A stretch of DNA of 64,000 bases, from assembly GCA_017744365.1 (NCBI GenBank), contig JAGIBL010000001.1:434001-498000 (forward strand). The letters run 5' to 3'. This stretch comes from Nocardioidaceae bacterium (lineage in GTDB: Bacteria > Actinomycetota > Actinomycetes > Propionibacteriales > Nocardioidaceae). This document shows, one piece after another, positions 15,403 through 23,032 of the stretch (position 1 is its first letter; each line of letters begins with the position of its first letter). The position numbers and the translations under genes were made by a program. The notes beneath the pieces were generated by a model, which saw only the letters and a list, made by a program, of their open reading frames with translations, was not told the DNA's origin and searched no databases.

Positions 15403-15870
15403 GTGCCGCTCTCAGAGGAAGAGCTCCGTCTGCTCGAGCAGATGGAACGCGCACTTGCTGCGGAGGATCCGAAGTTCGTCTCGGCTCTGCAAGGTCGCAC
15501 GCTGCGCCGGGTGGCGCGGATGCGCACGATCGCCGCGGGTGTGGTCTTCCTCGGGGGAGTCGCCCTGCTCCTGGGTGGCGCGATGGCCGGCCAGACCTGG
15601 CTCGGCGTGATCGGCTTCCTCGTCATGCTCGGGTCCGCGACCCTGGGCCTGGCCGCCTGGCGCGGTCAGCGTGCCCCGGAGGAGCGCCCGCAGCCGGATG
15701 CCCTGTTCGACTTCGACGACCACCCGCACCGCTTCGACGTGATCCAGGGTGGCCGCGCCGCCAAGCCCCGTCGCCCGCGCAAGCAGCGCGCCCCGAAGGC
15801 CCCCAAGCACGGCACCTTCATGCAGCGCCTCGAGCAGCGCTGGCAGCATCGCCGCGACCAGGGCTACTGA
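15403..15870 (+). CDS. DUF3040 family membrane protein
   Basis: A 155-residue protein. The N-terminal MPLSEEELRLLEQMERAL is the DUF3040 signature. Two transmembrane helices follow at about 43-60 and 63-83, then a basic Pro/Lys-rich cytoplasmic tail (KPRRPRKQRAPKAPK). DUF3040 proteins occur next to the division cluster in many actinobacteria, including mycobacteria (Rv2169c), but have no known function. GTG 15403 follows GGAGG. Convergent with the transglutaminase gene; a triple repeat separates them. Confidence 0.85.
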   Translation: MPLSEEELRLLEQMERALAAEDPKFVSALQGRTLRRVARMRTIAAGVVFLGGVALLLGGAMAGQTWLGVIGFLVMLGSATLGLAAWRGQRAPEERPQPDALFDFDDHPHRFDVIQGGRAAKPRRPRKQRAPKAPKHGTFMQRLEQRWQHRRDQGY

Positions 15871-15876
15871 CAGACC

Positions 15877-15942
15877 CCGCCGAAACCGGCCTTTTGGCCC
15901 GCCGAAACCGGCCTTCTGGCCCGCCGAAACCGGCCTTCTGGC
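15877..15942. repeat. Three tandem 22-bp repeats between convergent genes
   Basis: Three copies of CCGCCGAAACCGGCCTTYTGGC run head to tail at 15877-15898, 15899-15920 and 15921-15942, the first differing only by T for C. Each contains GCCGAAACCGGC and GGCC...GGCC words able to form short stems. The array fills the gap between two converging stop codons and may act as a bidirectional terminator. There are no spacers, so it is not CRISPR. Confidence 0.85.
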
Positions 15943-15949
15943 CAAGGCC

Positions 15950-18289
15950 TCAGGTGAGTTCGTCGGTGCCTGACGCCTGCCCCACCGGCAGGTCCTGACC
16001 TGCCGGCACCGGCTCGCGGCGCACCAGGACCGACCGCGGCAGCACCAGACCCGACCAGCGCCGCCAGCGCGCCACCGAGTCGCCCAGGTGACGCGACCAG
16101 GTACGCGCGATGCCGGCCATCCGGCCGCGGGTGTCCTCGTCCACCTCGAAGGCACGGCCGTACCGGGCCCGCTCGACGAACCGGACCAGCACGTCGAGGT
16201 CGTCCACGTCGTCGGCCGGGGCCGCACCCACCCAGTCCGCGATCGCGGCGGCCACCCGGCGGATCGACCGGGTCTCCGGGAGCACCACGCCCAGGTCGTC
16301 GGCGGTGGCGAGCAGCTCGGTCCAGAGCCCCAGCGCGAACGCGTCCGGTGGCATCCCGGGTGCGTGCAGCCGCCGCGTCCGCTGCCGGTGCCGCAGCAGG
16401 CCCGGGACCAGCGAGACCAGGAGCAGCAGCACCAGCGCGATCGCCCACGCCAGCTGGTTTCCCGAGCCGCCGTTGTCGGCTGCCACGGTCGGGGTCTCGT
16501 CCTGCTGCTGCGGACGGGTCGGCAGCCGGTCGGTGGCCGCGGCACTCGGGGTCGGCGCGGCCGAGGGAGTCGGGATGTTCTGCTGCAGGGTCCACGCCGG
16601 CGCGGCTCCGGTCCGGGCGCCCGGGGTCGGCTCGAAGCGCACCCAGCCGGTGCCGGAGAAGTACAGCTCGGGCCAGGCGTGCAGGGAGTCGCTGGTGTAC
16701 AGCAGGCTGCCGTCGTCCTGCTCCTCGGCGGAGAGGAAGCCGACGACCACGCGCGACGGGATGTCCAGCGAACGCGCCATGATCGCCATCGCCGCGGCGA
16801 ACTGCTCGCAGTACCCGACCTTGTCGGTGGTGATGAACCGGACCAGCGCGCCCGTGCTGCTGCCGGTGTCCGGGTCCAGCGAGTAGGCGAAGCCGCCGTC
16901 ATTGCGGAACCAGTCCTGCAGCAGCACCGCCTTCTGGTACGGCGTCCGCCCCGAGGAGGTCACCCGGTCGGCGGTGTCGGAGACGACCGCGGGCACCGTC
17001 TTGGGCAGCCGCGTCATCGGGCCGCGCAGGGTCGCGGGCGCCGGCGGCGCGGTGTCCAGCGTGTTCGGGTCGATGACCGGGTGGAAGGCGGTCAGCTGGT
17101 AGCCGATGCCCACCGGGGTGTTCTTGTCGACGTTCGCGAAGTCCATCGTGCGGCTGTCGAACCGCCAGTCGCCGTCGTCGGTCTCCAGCTTGGTCAGCGG
17201 CGTGGGCGCCGGCAGCCAGGAGGTCCGGAAGTCGGGCAGCAGGTTCAGGTCCCAGTCGGCGGCCCGGCCGGTCGCGCCGACGCCGAGCCCTTGGGGCCGG
17301 GGCAGCTCGCCGTCGGCCCGGTTCGCCGCCGGCAGGTCGCGCTCGGACGGCTTCCAGCGCCGGCCGTCGAACGAGTCGAGCACGGTGAGCTTGAGGTAGT
17401 CGGTGGCGGTGTCCTGGGTACGCGCGGCCAGCAGGGGGACGTGGTCCTGCCGGACCAGGTCGCGGTGCAGGTCGATCAGCGGGTTCACCAGGCGCACCGG
17501 GTCGCTGCTCCCGCGACCGTCGCCGGGACCGTCGCCGTGCCCGATGAGCCCGTTGGCCACGGGCACCAGCAGCGGCAGCACCAGAGCGCCGAGCGCGGTG
17601 ACCAGGCCGATCTGGGTGGCGGCCGAGCGGACCGTGCCGGTGGCGTCGACCGTGCCGCTGGAGTCGTGGTGCCGTCCGCGGTCGGGAAGCTGGGCCCAGG
17701 CCCGGACCCGCTCCACCTCGTCGCTGGCCAGCAGCAGCACGTAGAGCAGCGCGATCAGCAGGAACAGGATCGGCGAGAGGCCCTCGTCGAGCACGCTGAT
17801 CGGCACCGTCAGCGCGACCACCACCGGCAGCCCCGCCCACGGCGTACGACGAAGCCCGCAGCCGAGCAGGTCCGTGCCGAGCACGACCAGCATCGAGACC
17901 ACCAGCAGGTACCCGGGAGCGGCCAGGTGCTCCGCGCCGACCGGGGAGGCGTAGGTGTTCACGTCCCGGGCACCGTCGACCACCACGTCGGCGACGTGCG
18001 AGATGCCGCTCGGCGTCGGCACCCAGCCGGCCAGTCCGTCGATCCCGGAGAGCCGGTGGTGCAGCCAGGAGACCAGCACCAGCAGCTGGAGCGGGAGCAC
18101 CAGGTACCAGCGGCCCAGCTTCCAGCGACCGAGCGCGCCGACGACGGCGACCAGCACCGCGCCGGTGAACGCCGGGCTGAGGAAGCGGCCGGACTCGGCG
18201 ACCAGGCCGCGCCAGGAGACCAGCGAGAGCCAGCCCAGCAGGGCGGCGACCAGGGAGACGGACAGGTGGGTGAGCAGCCGGCGGTTCAT
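15950..18289 (-). CDS. Transglutaminase-like membrane protein (TgpA type, DUF3488/transglutaminase core)
   Basis: A 779-residue membrane protein. About six transmembrane helices occupy residues 1-215. An extracytoplasmic transglutaminase-like domain follows with the catalytic Cys in KVGYCEQFAAAMA, His in SLHAWPELYF and Asp/Glu in the FEPTPG segment. A further transmembrane helix near 615-635 precedes a C-terminal cytoplasmic DUF4129-like part. It forms an operon with DUF58 and MoxR genes (ATGA overlap), a conserved trio of unclear role, possibly protein cross-linking or peptide cleavage in the envelope. ATG 18289 is used. Confidence 0.9.
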   Translation of the reverse strand: MNRRLLTHLSVSLVAALLGWLSLVSWRGLVAESGRFLSPAFTGAVLVAVVGALGRWKLGRWYLVLPLQLLVLVSWLHHRLSGIDGLAGWVPTPSGISHVADVVVDGARDVNTYASPVGAEHLAAPGYLLVVSMLVVLGTDLLGCGLRRTPWAGLPVVVALTVPISVLDEGLSPILFLLIALLYVLLLASDEVERVRAWAQLPDRGRHHDSSGTVDATGTVRSAATQIGLVTALGALVLPLLVPVANGLIGHGDGPGDGRGSSDPVRLVNPLIDLHRDLVRQDHVPLLAARTQDTATDYLKLTVLDSFDGRRWKPSERDLPAANRADGELPRPQGLGVGATGRAADWDLNLLPDFRTSWLPAPTPLTKLETDDGDWRFDSRTMDFANVDKNTPVGIGYQLTAFHPVIDPNTLDTAPPAPATLRGPMTRLPKTVPAVVSDTADRVTSSGRTPYQKAVLLQDWFRNDGGFAYSLDPDTGSSTGALVRFITTDKVGYCEQFAAAMAIMARSLDIPSRVVVGFLSAEEQDDGSLLYTSDSLHAWPELYFSGTGWVRFEPTPGARTGAAPAWTLQQNIPTPSAAPTPSAAATDRLPTRPQQQDETPTVAADNGGSGNQLAWAIALVLLLLVSLVPGLLRHRQRTRRLHAPGMPPDAFALGLWTELLATADDLGVVLPETRSIRRVAAAIADWVGAAPADDVDDLDVLVRFVERARYGRAFEVDEDTRGRMAGIARTWSRHLGDSVARWRRWSGLVLPRSVLVRREPVPAGQDLPVGQASGTDELT

Positions 18290-19581
18290 CGGCCGAGCTC
18301 CTGCCAGGCCGCGGCCAGCGAGCCGCCGCGCGCGAGCGGCACGGCCTTCCAGCCGTGCTGGTGCAGCCACAGCGCCCCGGCCGCGCCCGCCTCCGGGTCG
18401 GCGGCCTCGCGTGCCGAACGGCCGAGCCAGCTGTCCACGTCGAGGGCGATCGCATAGGTGGCGTTGCCGTGGTGGTGCAGGCGGGCGAGCAGCGACTCGT
18501 CGTGGTCGTCGATCTCGCCGAGCACCGCGATGATCATGCCGCTGGTCACCGACTCGTCGACCCAGCCCGAGTGCAGGTGCTCGACCCGGGTGGTCGGCAG
18601 CACCGCCAGCTTCTCCAGCACCGGCTGCGCGCCGAACGGCAGCTCGTCGTCGTGCCAGCCGTTCTCGGTCTCGTCGCCGAGGGCGCTGACCAGCCGGACC
18701 TGGAACCCGAGTGAGGCCAGGTGCACCGCGATCGACGCGGCCACCACGACGGCACGCTCGAGGGAGGAGTCGGGTCCGTGGCCGCGATGGGCCCGGGCCC
18801 GGTTGTCGATGAGCAGCGTGCACCGTGACTGCCAGGGCTGCTCCTCGCGGCGCACCATCACCTGGCCGGTCCGGGCGGTGCTGCGCCAGTGCACCCGGCG
18901 CAGGTCGTCGCCGCGGCGGTACTCGCGCACGGTCACGTCGGCCGCGCTGCCGCTGGCGAACGGGCGCGGCCGGTTGTCGCCGCTGCCGGTCCAGGCGCCG
19001 CGCAGCGGGATCGCCGGCAGCGGCTCGGCCGAAGGAATGACCACCAGCGACGCGGTCCGGGTGAAGGTCCGGTGCACCTCGAGCATCCCGGCGGGGTCGG
19101 CGATGCGCAGGTGCAGCGGGCCGATCTCGTAGCGCCCGCGCTGCTCGCCGCGGACCGGGTACTCGATCCGCCGGACCCGGCTGCTGCGCATCCCGTCGAC
19201 CACGAATCGCGGTCGGGTGCCGAGTGCCCAGGGCAGCTGCTCCTCGCCGAGCAGCAGCCCGGTGGTCGCACCGATGTTGGTGATCTCCAGCTGCACGGTC
19301 GCGGTCTGGCCGACCTCGACCTGGGTGCTGCTCAGCGAGCGGACCAGGCCGAGCCGGTTGCCCGAGCGGGCCACCCAGAGCGCGGCGAACAGCGGCAGCA
19401 GCAGCACCACGAACCCGATCCGCACCAGGTCGCGCTCCCCGAGCACGATGCCGCACGCGCTGGCCGCGGCACCGGCGGCGACGAAGCCGCGACCGCGCAC
19501 GGTCAGCGCGCGGATCGCTTCGCGGAAGGCCCCCTGGCGCCGTCGTACGACGGAGGCGAAGGGGAGCTGGGTGGTGGCCAT
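18286..19581 (-). CDS. DUF58 domain protein (MoxR operon)
   Basis: A 431-residue protein. Two N-terminal transmembrane helices (about 30-70) are followed by the DUF58 core. Its signature reads VREYRRGDDLRRVHWRSTAR (about 225-245). A von Willebrand A-like C-terminal half contains LLIDNRA, an incomplete metal-site strand. Such proteins act with MoxR ATPases in assembly or activation of partner complexes. It overlaps the transglutaminase gene by 4 nt and follows moxR by 16 nt. Confidence 0.88.
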   Translation of the reverse strand: MATTQLPFASVVRRRQGAFREAIRALTVRGRGFVAAGAAASACGIVLGERDLVRIGFVVLLLPLFAALWVARSGNRLGLVRSLSSTQVEVGQTATVQLEITNIGATTGLLLGEEQLPWALGTRPRFVVDGMRSSRVRRIEYPVRGEQRGRYEIGPLHLRIADPAGMLEVHRTFTRTASLVVIPSAEPLPAIPLRGAWTGSGDNRPRPFASGSAADVTVREYRRGDDLRRVHWRSTARTGQVMVRREEQPWQSRCTLLIDNRARAHRGHGPDSSLERAVVVAASIAVHLASLGFQVRLVSALGDETENGWHDDELPFGAQPVLEKLAVLPTTRVEHLHSGWVDESVTSGMIIAVLGEIDDHDESLLARLHHHGNATYAIALDVDSWLGRSAREAADPEAGAAGALWLHQHGWKAVPLARGGSLAAAWQELGR

Positions 19582-19597
19582 CGTCGACCGGCCTGGG

Positions 19598-20569
19598 TCA
19601 GTGCGGGACCGGGACGGTCTCGAGGATCCCGCGCAGGATCTCCGCGGGTCCGCGACCGCTCATCGCCGCCTCGACCGTCGGCAGCAGCCGGTGGCCGAGC
19701 ACGGTCGGGGCCAGCTCGTGCAGGTCGTCGGGGACGACGTACTCGCGAGCGGCCATGGCGGCCTGGGCCTTCGCGGCCCGGACCAGGTGCAGCGTCGCGC
19801 GCGGGGAGGCGCCGAGCCGCAGGTCGGGGGAGCGCCGGGTGGCGGTGGCGAGCGAGACCGCGTAGTGCTGCACCGCGGCCGAGACGTGCACCTCGTTGAC
19901 CACGCCGACCAGCTTGCGGATCTCGGCGGCGTCGGTGACCGGCTCGAGGTCGTCGATGGGGCTGGCGTTGTCGCGCGCCGAGAGCATCGCGATCTCGGCG
20001 GCCTCGACGGGGTAGCCCATCGAGACCCGGGCCAGGAACCGGTCGCGCTGCGCCTCGGGCAGGGCGTAGGTGCCCTCCATCTCCAGGGGGTTCTGGGTCG
20101 CGATCACCATGAACGGAGCCTCGAGGGCGTAGGTCTGGTTGTCGACGGTGACCTGGCGCTCCTCCATGCACTCGAGCATCGCCGACTGGGTCTTGGGCGA
20201 GGCGCGGTTGATCTCGTCGCCGATGACGATGTTCGCGAACACGCCGCCAGGCCGGAACTCGAAGGTCCGGGTGTTCTGGTTGAAGACCGAGACCCCGGTG
20301 ATGTCCGAGGGCAGCAGGTCCGGGGTGAACTGGATCCGCCGCACGGTCAGGTCGATGGACCGGGCCAGCGCCTTGCTCAGCATCGTCTTGCCCACACCCG
20401 GGACGTCCTCGATGAGCAGGTGCCCCTCGGCGAGCAGCACCACCAGCGCGGTGCGCGCGACGTCCGGCTTGCCCTCGATGACCTTCTCGATGTTCGCGCG
20501 CACCCGGTCGGTCACCGCGCGCAGCGTGTCCAGGTCCGGGGCGCGGCCCGGCTCGGTCCCAACTCCCAT
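19598..20569 (-). CDS. MoxR-family AAA+ ATPase
   Basis: A 323-residue chaperone-type ATPase. Walker A is EDVPGVGKTMLSKAL (about 52-66), Walker B is VIGDEINRA, sensor 1 is ATQNPLEMEGTY and the arginine-finger region is EAQRDRFLARV. It likely remodels the DUF58 and transglutaminase partners encoded downstream. ATG 20569 gives the family length; an in-frame ATG at 20587 would add six residues. Divergent from mraZ with about 170 bp between. Confidence 0.92.
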   Translation of the reverse strand: MGVGTEPGRAPDLDTLRAVTDRVRANIEKVIEGKPDVARTALVVLLAEGHLLIEDVPGVGKTMLSKALARSIDLTVRRIQFTPDLLPSDITGVSVFNQNTRTFEFRPGGVFANIVIGDEINRASPKTQSAMLECMEERQVTVDNQTYALEAPFMVIATQNPLEMEGTYALPEAQRDRFLARVSMGYPVEAAEIAMLSARDNASPIDDLEPVTDAAEIRKLVGVVNEVHVSAAVQHYAVSLATATRRSPDLRLGASPRATLHLVRAAKAQAAMAAREYVVPDDLHELAPTVLGHRLLPTVEAAMSGRGPAEILRGILETVPVPH

Positions 20570-20670
20570 GTCCCTAGTCAACCCCATGCACGAAGAGACG
20601 CACCCGGGATCGGCCCGGTTCATCTCCGGGGAGTGCCCGGGCGGAAAAGGGGAGCGGAGGGGAGCGAATG
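20570..20670. other. Intergenic stretch between moxR and mraZ promoter
   Basis: About 100 bp without a gene. It is purine-rich toward mraZ (GGAAAAGGGGAGCGGAGGGG). I find no clear minus-strand -10 for moxR and no hairpin. Confidence 0.4.
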
Positions 20671-20715
20671 TGGTTGACGGTGGGGGAAAGTGGAGTACTG
20701 TGGGGGAAAGTGGAG
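20671..20715 (+). promoter_or_regulatory. mraZ promoter with helically phased MraZ boxes
   Basis: TGG triplets occur at 20671, 20681, 20691, 20701 and 20711, exactly 10 bp apart. The last four form two copies of TGGGGGAAAGTGGAG (20681-20695 and 20701-20715). Known MraZ sites are TGGG direct repeats with a 10-bp period. A promoter TTGACG (20674-20679) - 16 bp - TACTGT (20696-20701) lies inside the array. MraZ bound here would block its own operon, the expected autorepression of the dcw cluster. Confidence 0.8.
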
Positions 20716-20738
20716 GAAGAGAGGGATGAGGTGGCGCG

Positions 20739-21167
20739 ATGTTCTCCGGCACCTTCACCCCGAAGCTCGACGACAAGGGGCGCCTCTTCCTCCCGGCGAA
20801 GTTCCGCGAGGCGATGGGGGATGGGCTGGTGATCACGCGAGGGCAGGAACGCTCGATCGACATGCGCACCAAGGCCGACTTCGACGTCTTCGCCGAGCGG
20901 TTCCAGAACGCCTCGCAGACCGACGCGCGCCTGCGCGCCTACGGCCGGATGCTTTTCGCGCTGGCCTCGGAGCAGGTGCCCGACAAGCAGGGCCGGATCA
21001 CCGTCACCCCCGAGCTGCGGCAGTACGCCGGCCTCGAGAAGGACTGCGTGGTGATCGGCATCTACAACCGCATCGAGATCTGGGAGCCGCAGGCCTGGTC
21101 GACGTACACCGCCGAGCAGGAAGCCGCGTTCTCGGACGTGCAGGAAGAGATCTTCCCGGGGTTCTAG
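20739..21167 (+). CDS. mraZ: Transcriptional regulator MraZ
   Basis: The first gene of the division and cell-wall cluster. The 142-residue protein has two AbrB-like MraZ repeats. The first begins FSGTFTPKLDDKGRLFLPAKFRE and the second contains DKQGRITVTPELRQYAGL, each with the DxxGR(I/L) core. MraZ forms ring oligomers and represses its own promoter. Five 10-bp-phased TGG boxes lie directly upstream. ATG 20739 follows GAGG at 7 nt. The next coding gene starts about 210 bp later, after a structured RNA. Confidence 0.96.
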   Translation: MFSGTFTPKLDDKGRLFLPAKFREAMGDGLVITRGQERSIDMRTKADFDVFAERFQNASQTDARLRAYGRMLFALASEQVPDKQGRITVTPELRQYAGLEKDCVVIGIYNRIEIWEPQAWSTYTAEQEAAFSDVQEEIFPGF

Positions 21168-21203
21168 CGGGGGCTAGCCCGGGACGGCAGCACACAACTC
21201 AAC

Positions 21204-21331
21204 AGCGGTGGTCGCAGGACCAGGCTCGTGTCCGCTCCTTCCCCCAGGTCGTCTGGGGCACCTTCCCCGGCTCCAGAAAGCCGCTTCCCGGGGAGTGAGC
21301 GGACCCGAACCTGGTCCTGCGAGCACCCGCT
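21204..21331 (+). ncRNA. Structured RNA between mraZ and rsmH (mraW-motif candidate)
   Basis: A long imperfect inverted repeat joins 21204-21244 to about 21287-21331 (the left arm reads AGCGGTGGTCGCAGGACCAG; the right arm is its near complement). Two inner hairpins are perfect: CCCCAG-GTCGT-CTGGGG (21242-21258) and CCCCGG/CCGGGG (21265-21270 with 21288-21293). An mraW RNA motif has been described upstream of mraW (rsmH) in actinobacteria, and position and shape fit. Identity with that motif needs a covariance-model match. It may control expression of rsmH and the rest of the dcw operon. Confidence 0.7.
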
Positions 21332-21378
21332 GAAGCACATCCAGCACCAGTCGTCAGCAGCAACCAGGGGTCGAAACC

Positions 21379-21522
21379 ATGAGCGGAACGAGCGGGTCGG
21401 TCACACCCACTCGACGCGTGCGCCACGACGTACGCGACGGGCTCGCGGTGATGGCCTTCTCCGCCGCGGCCAGCGCCGCCGGAGGCCTGCTGCTCACCTT
21501 CCTCGCCGGGCTCGGGAAGTAA
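21379..21522 (+). CDS. 47-residue single-pass membrane protein upstream of rsmH
   Basis: A short gene read from ATG 21379 to TAA 21520-21522. The product starts [20 protein letters not shown], then has one hydrophobic helix (about residues 22-45, [20 protein letters not shown]). Its stop overlaps the rsmH start as TAATG, so the two are translationally coupled. Third-position GC is high, as in real genes here. I know no named family. It lies directly after the structured RNA, so it would be the first product controlled by it. Confidence 0.65.
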   Translation: MSGTSGSVTPTRRVRHDVRDGLAVMAFSAAASAAGGLLLTFLAGLGK

Positions 21523-22475
21523 TGGCCGGCCCGCGCCACGTCCCCGTCCTGCTGGACCGGGTCGTGTCCCTGCTCGCACCCGCGCTCGAGGAGCCGGGCA
21601 GCGTCGTCGTCGACGCCACCCTCGGCCTGGCCGGCCACAGCGAGGCTCTGCTCACCCGCTGCCCGCGGGCCCACCTGGTCGGCATCGACCGCGACGTGCA
21701 CGCCCTCGAGCTGGCCGCCGAGCGGCTGGCCCCCTTCACCGGCCGGACCTCGCTGGTCCACGCCGTGTACGACGAGATCCCGGACGTGCTCGCCGACCTC
21801 GGCATCGCCGCGGTGCAGGGCATCCTGTTCGACCTCGGCGTCTCCTCGATGCAGCTCGACGTCCGCGAGCGCGGGTTCGCCTACGCCGAGGACGCCCCGC
21901 TGGACATGCGGATGAACGACACCACCGGTCTCACCGCGGCCGAGGTGCTCAACACCTACCCCGCCGCCGACCTGGCCCGGATCCTGCGCGCGTACGGCGA
22001 GGAGAAGTTCGCCCGCCAGATCGCGAGGGCCATCGTCACGGAGCGCGAGAAGGAGCCGTTCACGAGCTCGGCCCGGCTGGTCGACCTGCTCTACCAGGTC
22101 ATCCCGGCGCCGGCTCGTCGTACCGGAGGACACCCGGCCAAGCGCACCTTCCAGGCCCTGCGGATCGAGGTCAACGAGGAGCTCGACGTGCTCGAGCGCG
22201 CCATCCCGGCGGCCATCGACGCGACCGCGCTCGGCGGCCGGGTGGTCGTCGAGAGCTACCACTCGCTGGAGGACCGGCTGGTCAAGCAGGCCTTCGCCGC
22301 GCGCACCCGCAGCACCGCGCCGGTCGACCTGCCGGTCGTCCCCGAGGAGCACCAGCCCGAGCTGCGGCTGCTGACCCGCGGCGCGGAGAAGGCGAACGAG
22401 CAGGAGATCGAGGAGAACCCGCGTGCCGCCTCGGTACGGCTGCGCGCGGTCGAGCGGATCAGGAGGGCGGCATGA
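21522..22475 (+). CDS. rsmH: 16S rRNA (cytosine1402-N4)-methyltransferase RsmH
   Basis: Methylates N4 of C1402 in the ribosomal decoding centre. The 317-residue protein starts [13 protein letters not shown] and has motif [56 protein letters not shown] and [10 protein letters not shown], all diagnostic. ATG 21522 overlaps the stop of the small upstream gene (TAATG), and its own stop overlaps ftsL (ATGA). Confidence 0.96.
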   Translation: MAGPRHVPVLLDRVVSLLAPALEEPGSVVVDATLGLAGHSEALLTRCPRAHLVGIDRDVHALELAAERLAPFTGRTSLVHAVYDEIPDVLADLGIAAVQGILFDLGVSSMQLDVRERGFAYAEDAPLDMRMNDTTGLTAAEVLNTYPAADLARILRAYGEEKFARQIARAIVTEREKEPFTSSARLVDLLYQVIPAPARRTGGHPAKRTFQALRIEVNEELDVLERAIPAAIDATALGGRVVVESYHSLEDRLVKQAFAARTRSTAPVDLPVVPEEHQPELRLLTRGAEKANEQEIEENPRAASVRLRAVERIRRAA

Positions 22476-23032
22476 GCGCATTGGCGGGCCCGGCGAAGGC
22501 GCTGCGCACCAGTCGTGCGGCCGCCGCCGTCGAGCGCGCCCGGCTCTCCCTGGTCCAGCCGCGTCGCACCCCGGCTCCACGGGCGCCGTTCGTGGTGCTG
22601 GTGCTGGCCATCCTCGGTGCCGGCGTGGTCGGGCTGCTGATGTTCAACACGCACATGCAGCAGACCTCCTTCTACGCCACCCGGCTGCAGCAGCAGGCCG
22701 ACGACCTGGTCGCCCGGCAGCAGAAGCTGGACATGGAGCTGGAGGGGCTCCGCGACCCGCAGCGGCTCGCCGTCGCTGCTCGCGACCTGGGCATGGTCGC
22801 GCCCGGCGTGCCTGCCTTCATCCGCCTCGGTGACGGATCCAGGGTGGGCAGCCCGACCGTTGCCTCCCCGGAGGACGCCGTGCAGATCAAGCCGAAGCCG
22901 CCGGCCCTGCCGCTGCCGCTCAAGCCGAAGCCGATCTACGTCATCGTCCCGGCGCCGCCCGCCGCGGTCACGACCCCGCCGCCCGCAGCAAACACGACCA
23001 CGACCCCGCCGGCGCAAGGGGCGGCACGGTGA
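22472..23032 (+). CDS. ftsL: Cell division protein FtsL-like
   Basis: A 186-residue bitopic protein in the ftsL slot. It has a short basic cytoplasmic part, a transmembrane helix at about 40-60 ([19 protein letters not shown]), a short leucine-zipper-like periplasmic coil ([21 protein letters not shown]), and an [17 protein letters not shown] block. An unusually long Pro/Lys/Thr-rich tail follows (about 130-186). It should act in the FtsQLB complex that activates FtsWI. Its start overlaps rsmH and its stop overlaps ftsI. Confidence 0.85.
   Translation: MSALAGPAKALRTSRAAAAVERARLSLVQPRRTPAPRAPFVVLVLAILGAGVVGLLMFNTHMQQTSFYATRLQQQADDLVARQQKLDMELEGLRDPQRLAVAARDLGMVAPGVPAFIRLGDGSRVGSPTVASPEDAVQIKPKPPALPLPLKPKPIYVIVPAPPAAVTTPPPAANTTTTPPAQGAAR

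Noticed and set aside
15877-15942. CRISPR array
   Set aside because: The three 22-bp units are directly adjacent with no spacers, and no cas genes are present.
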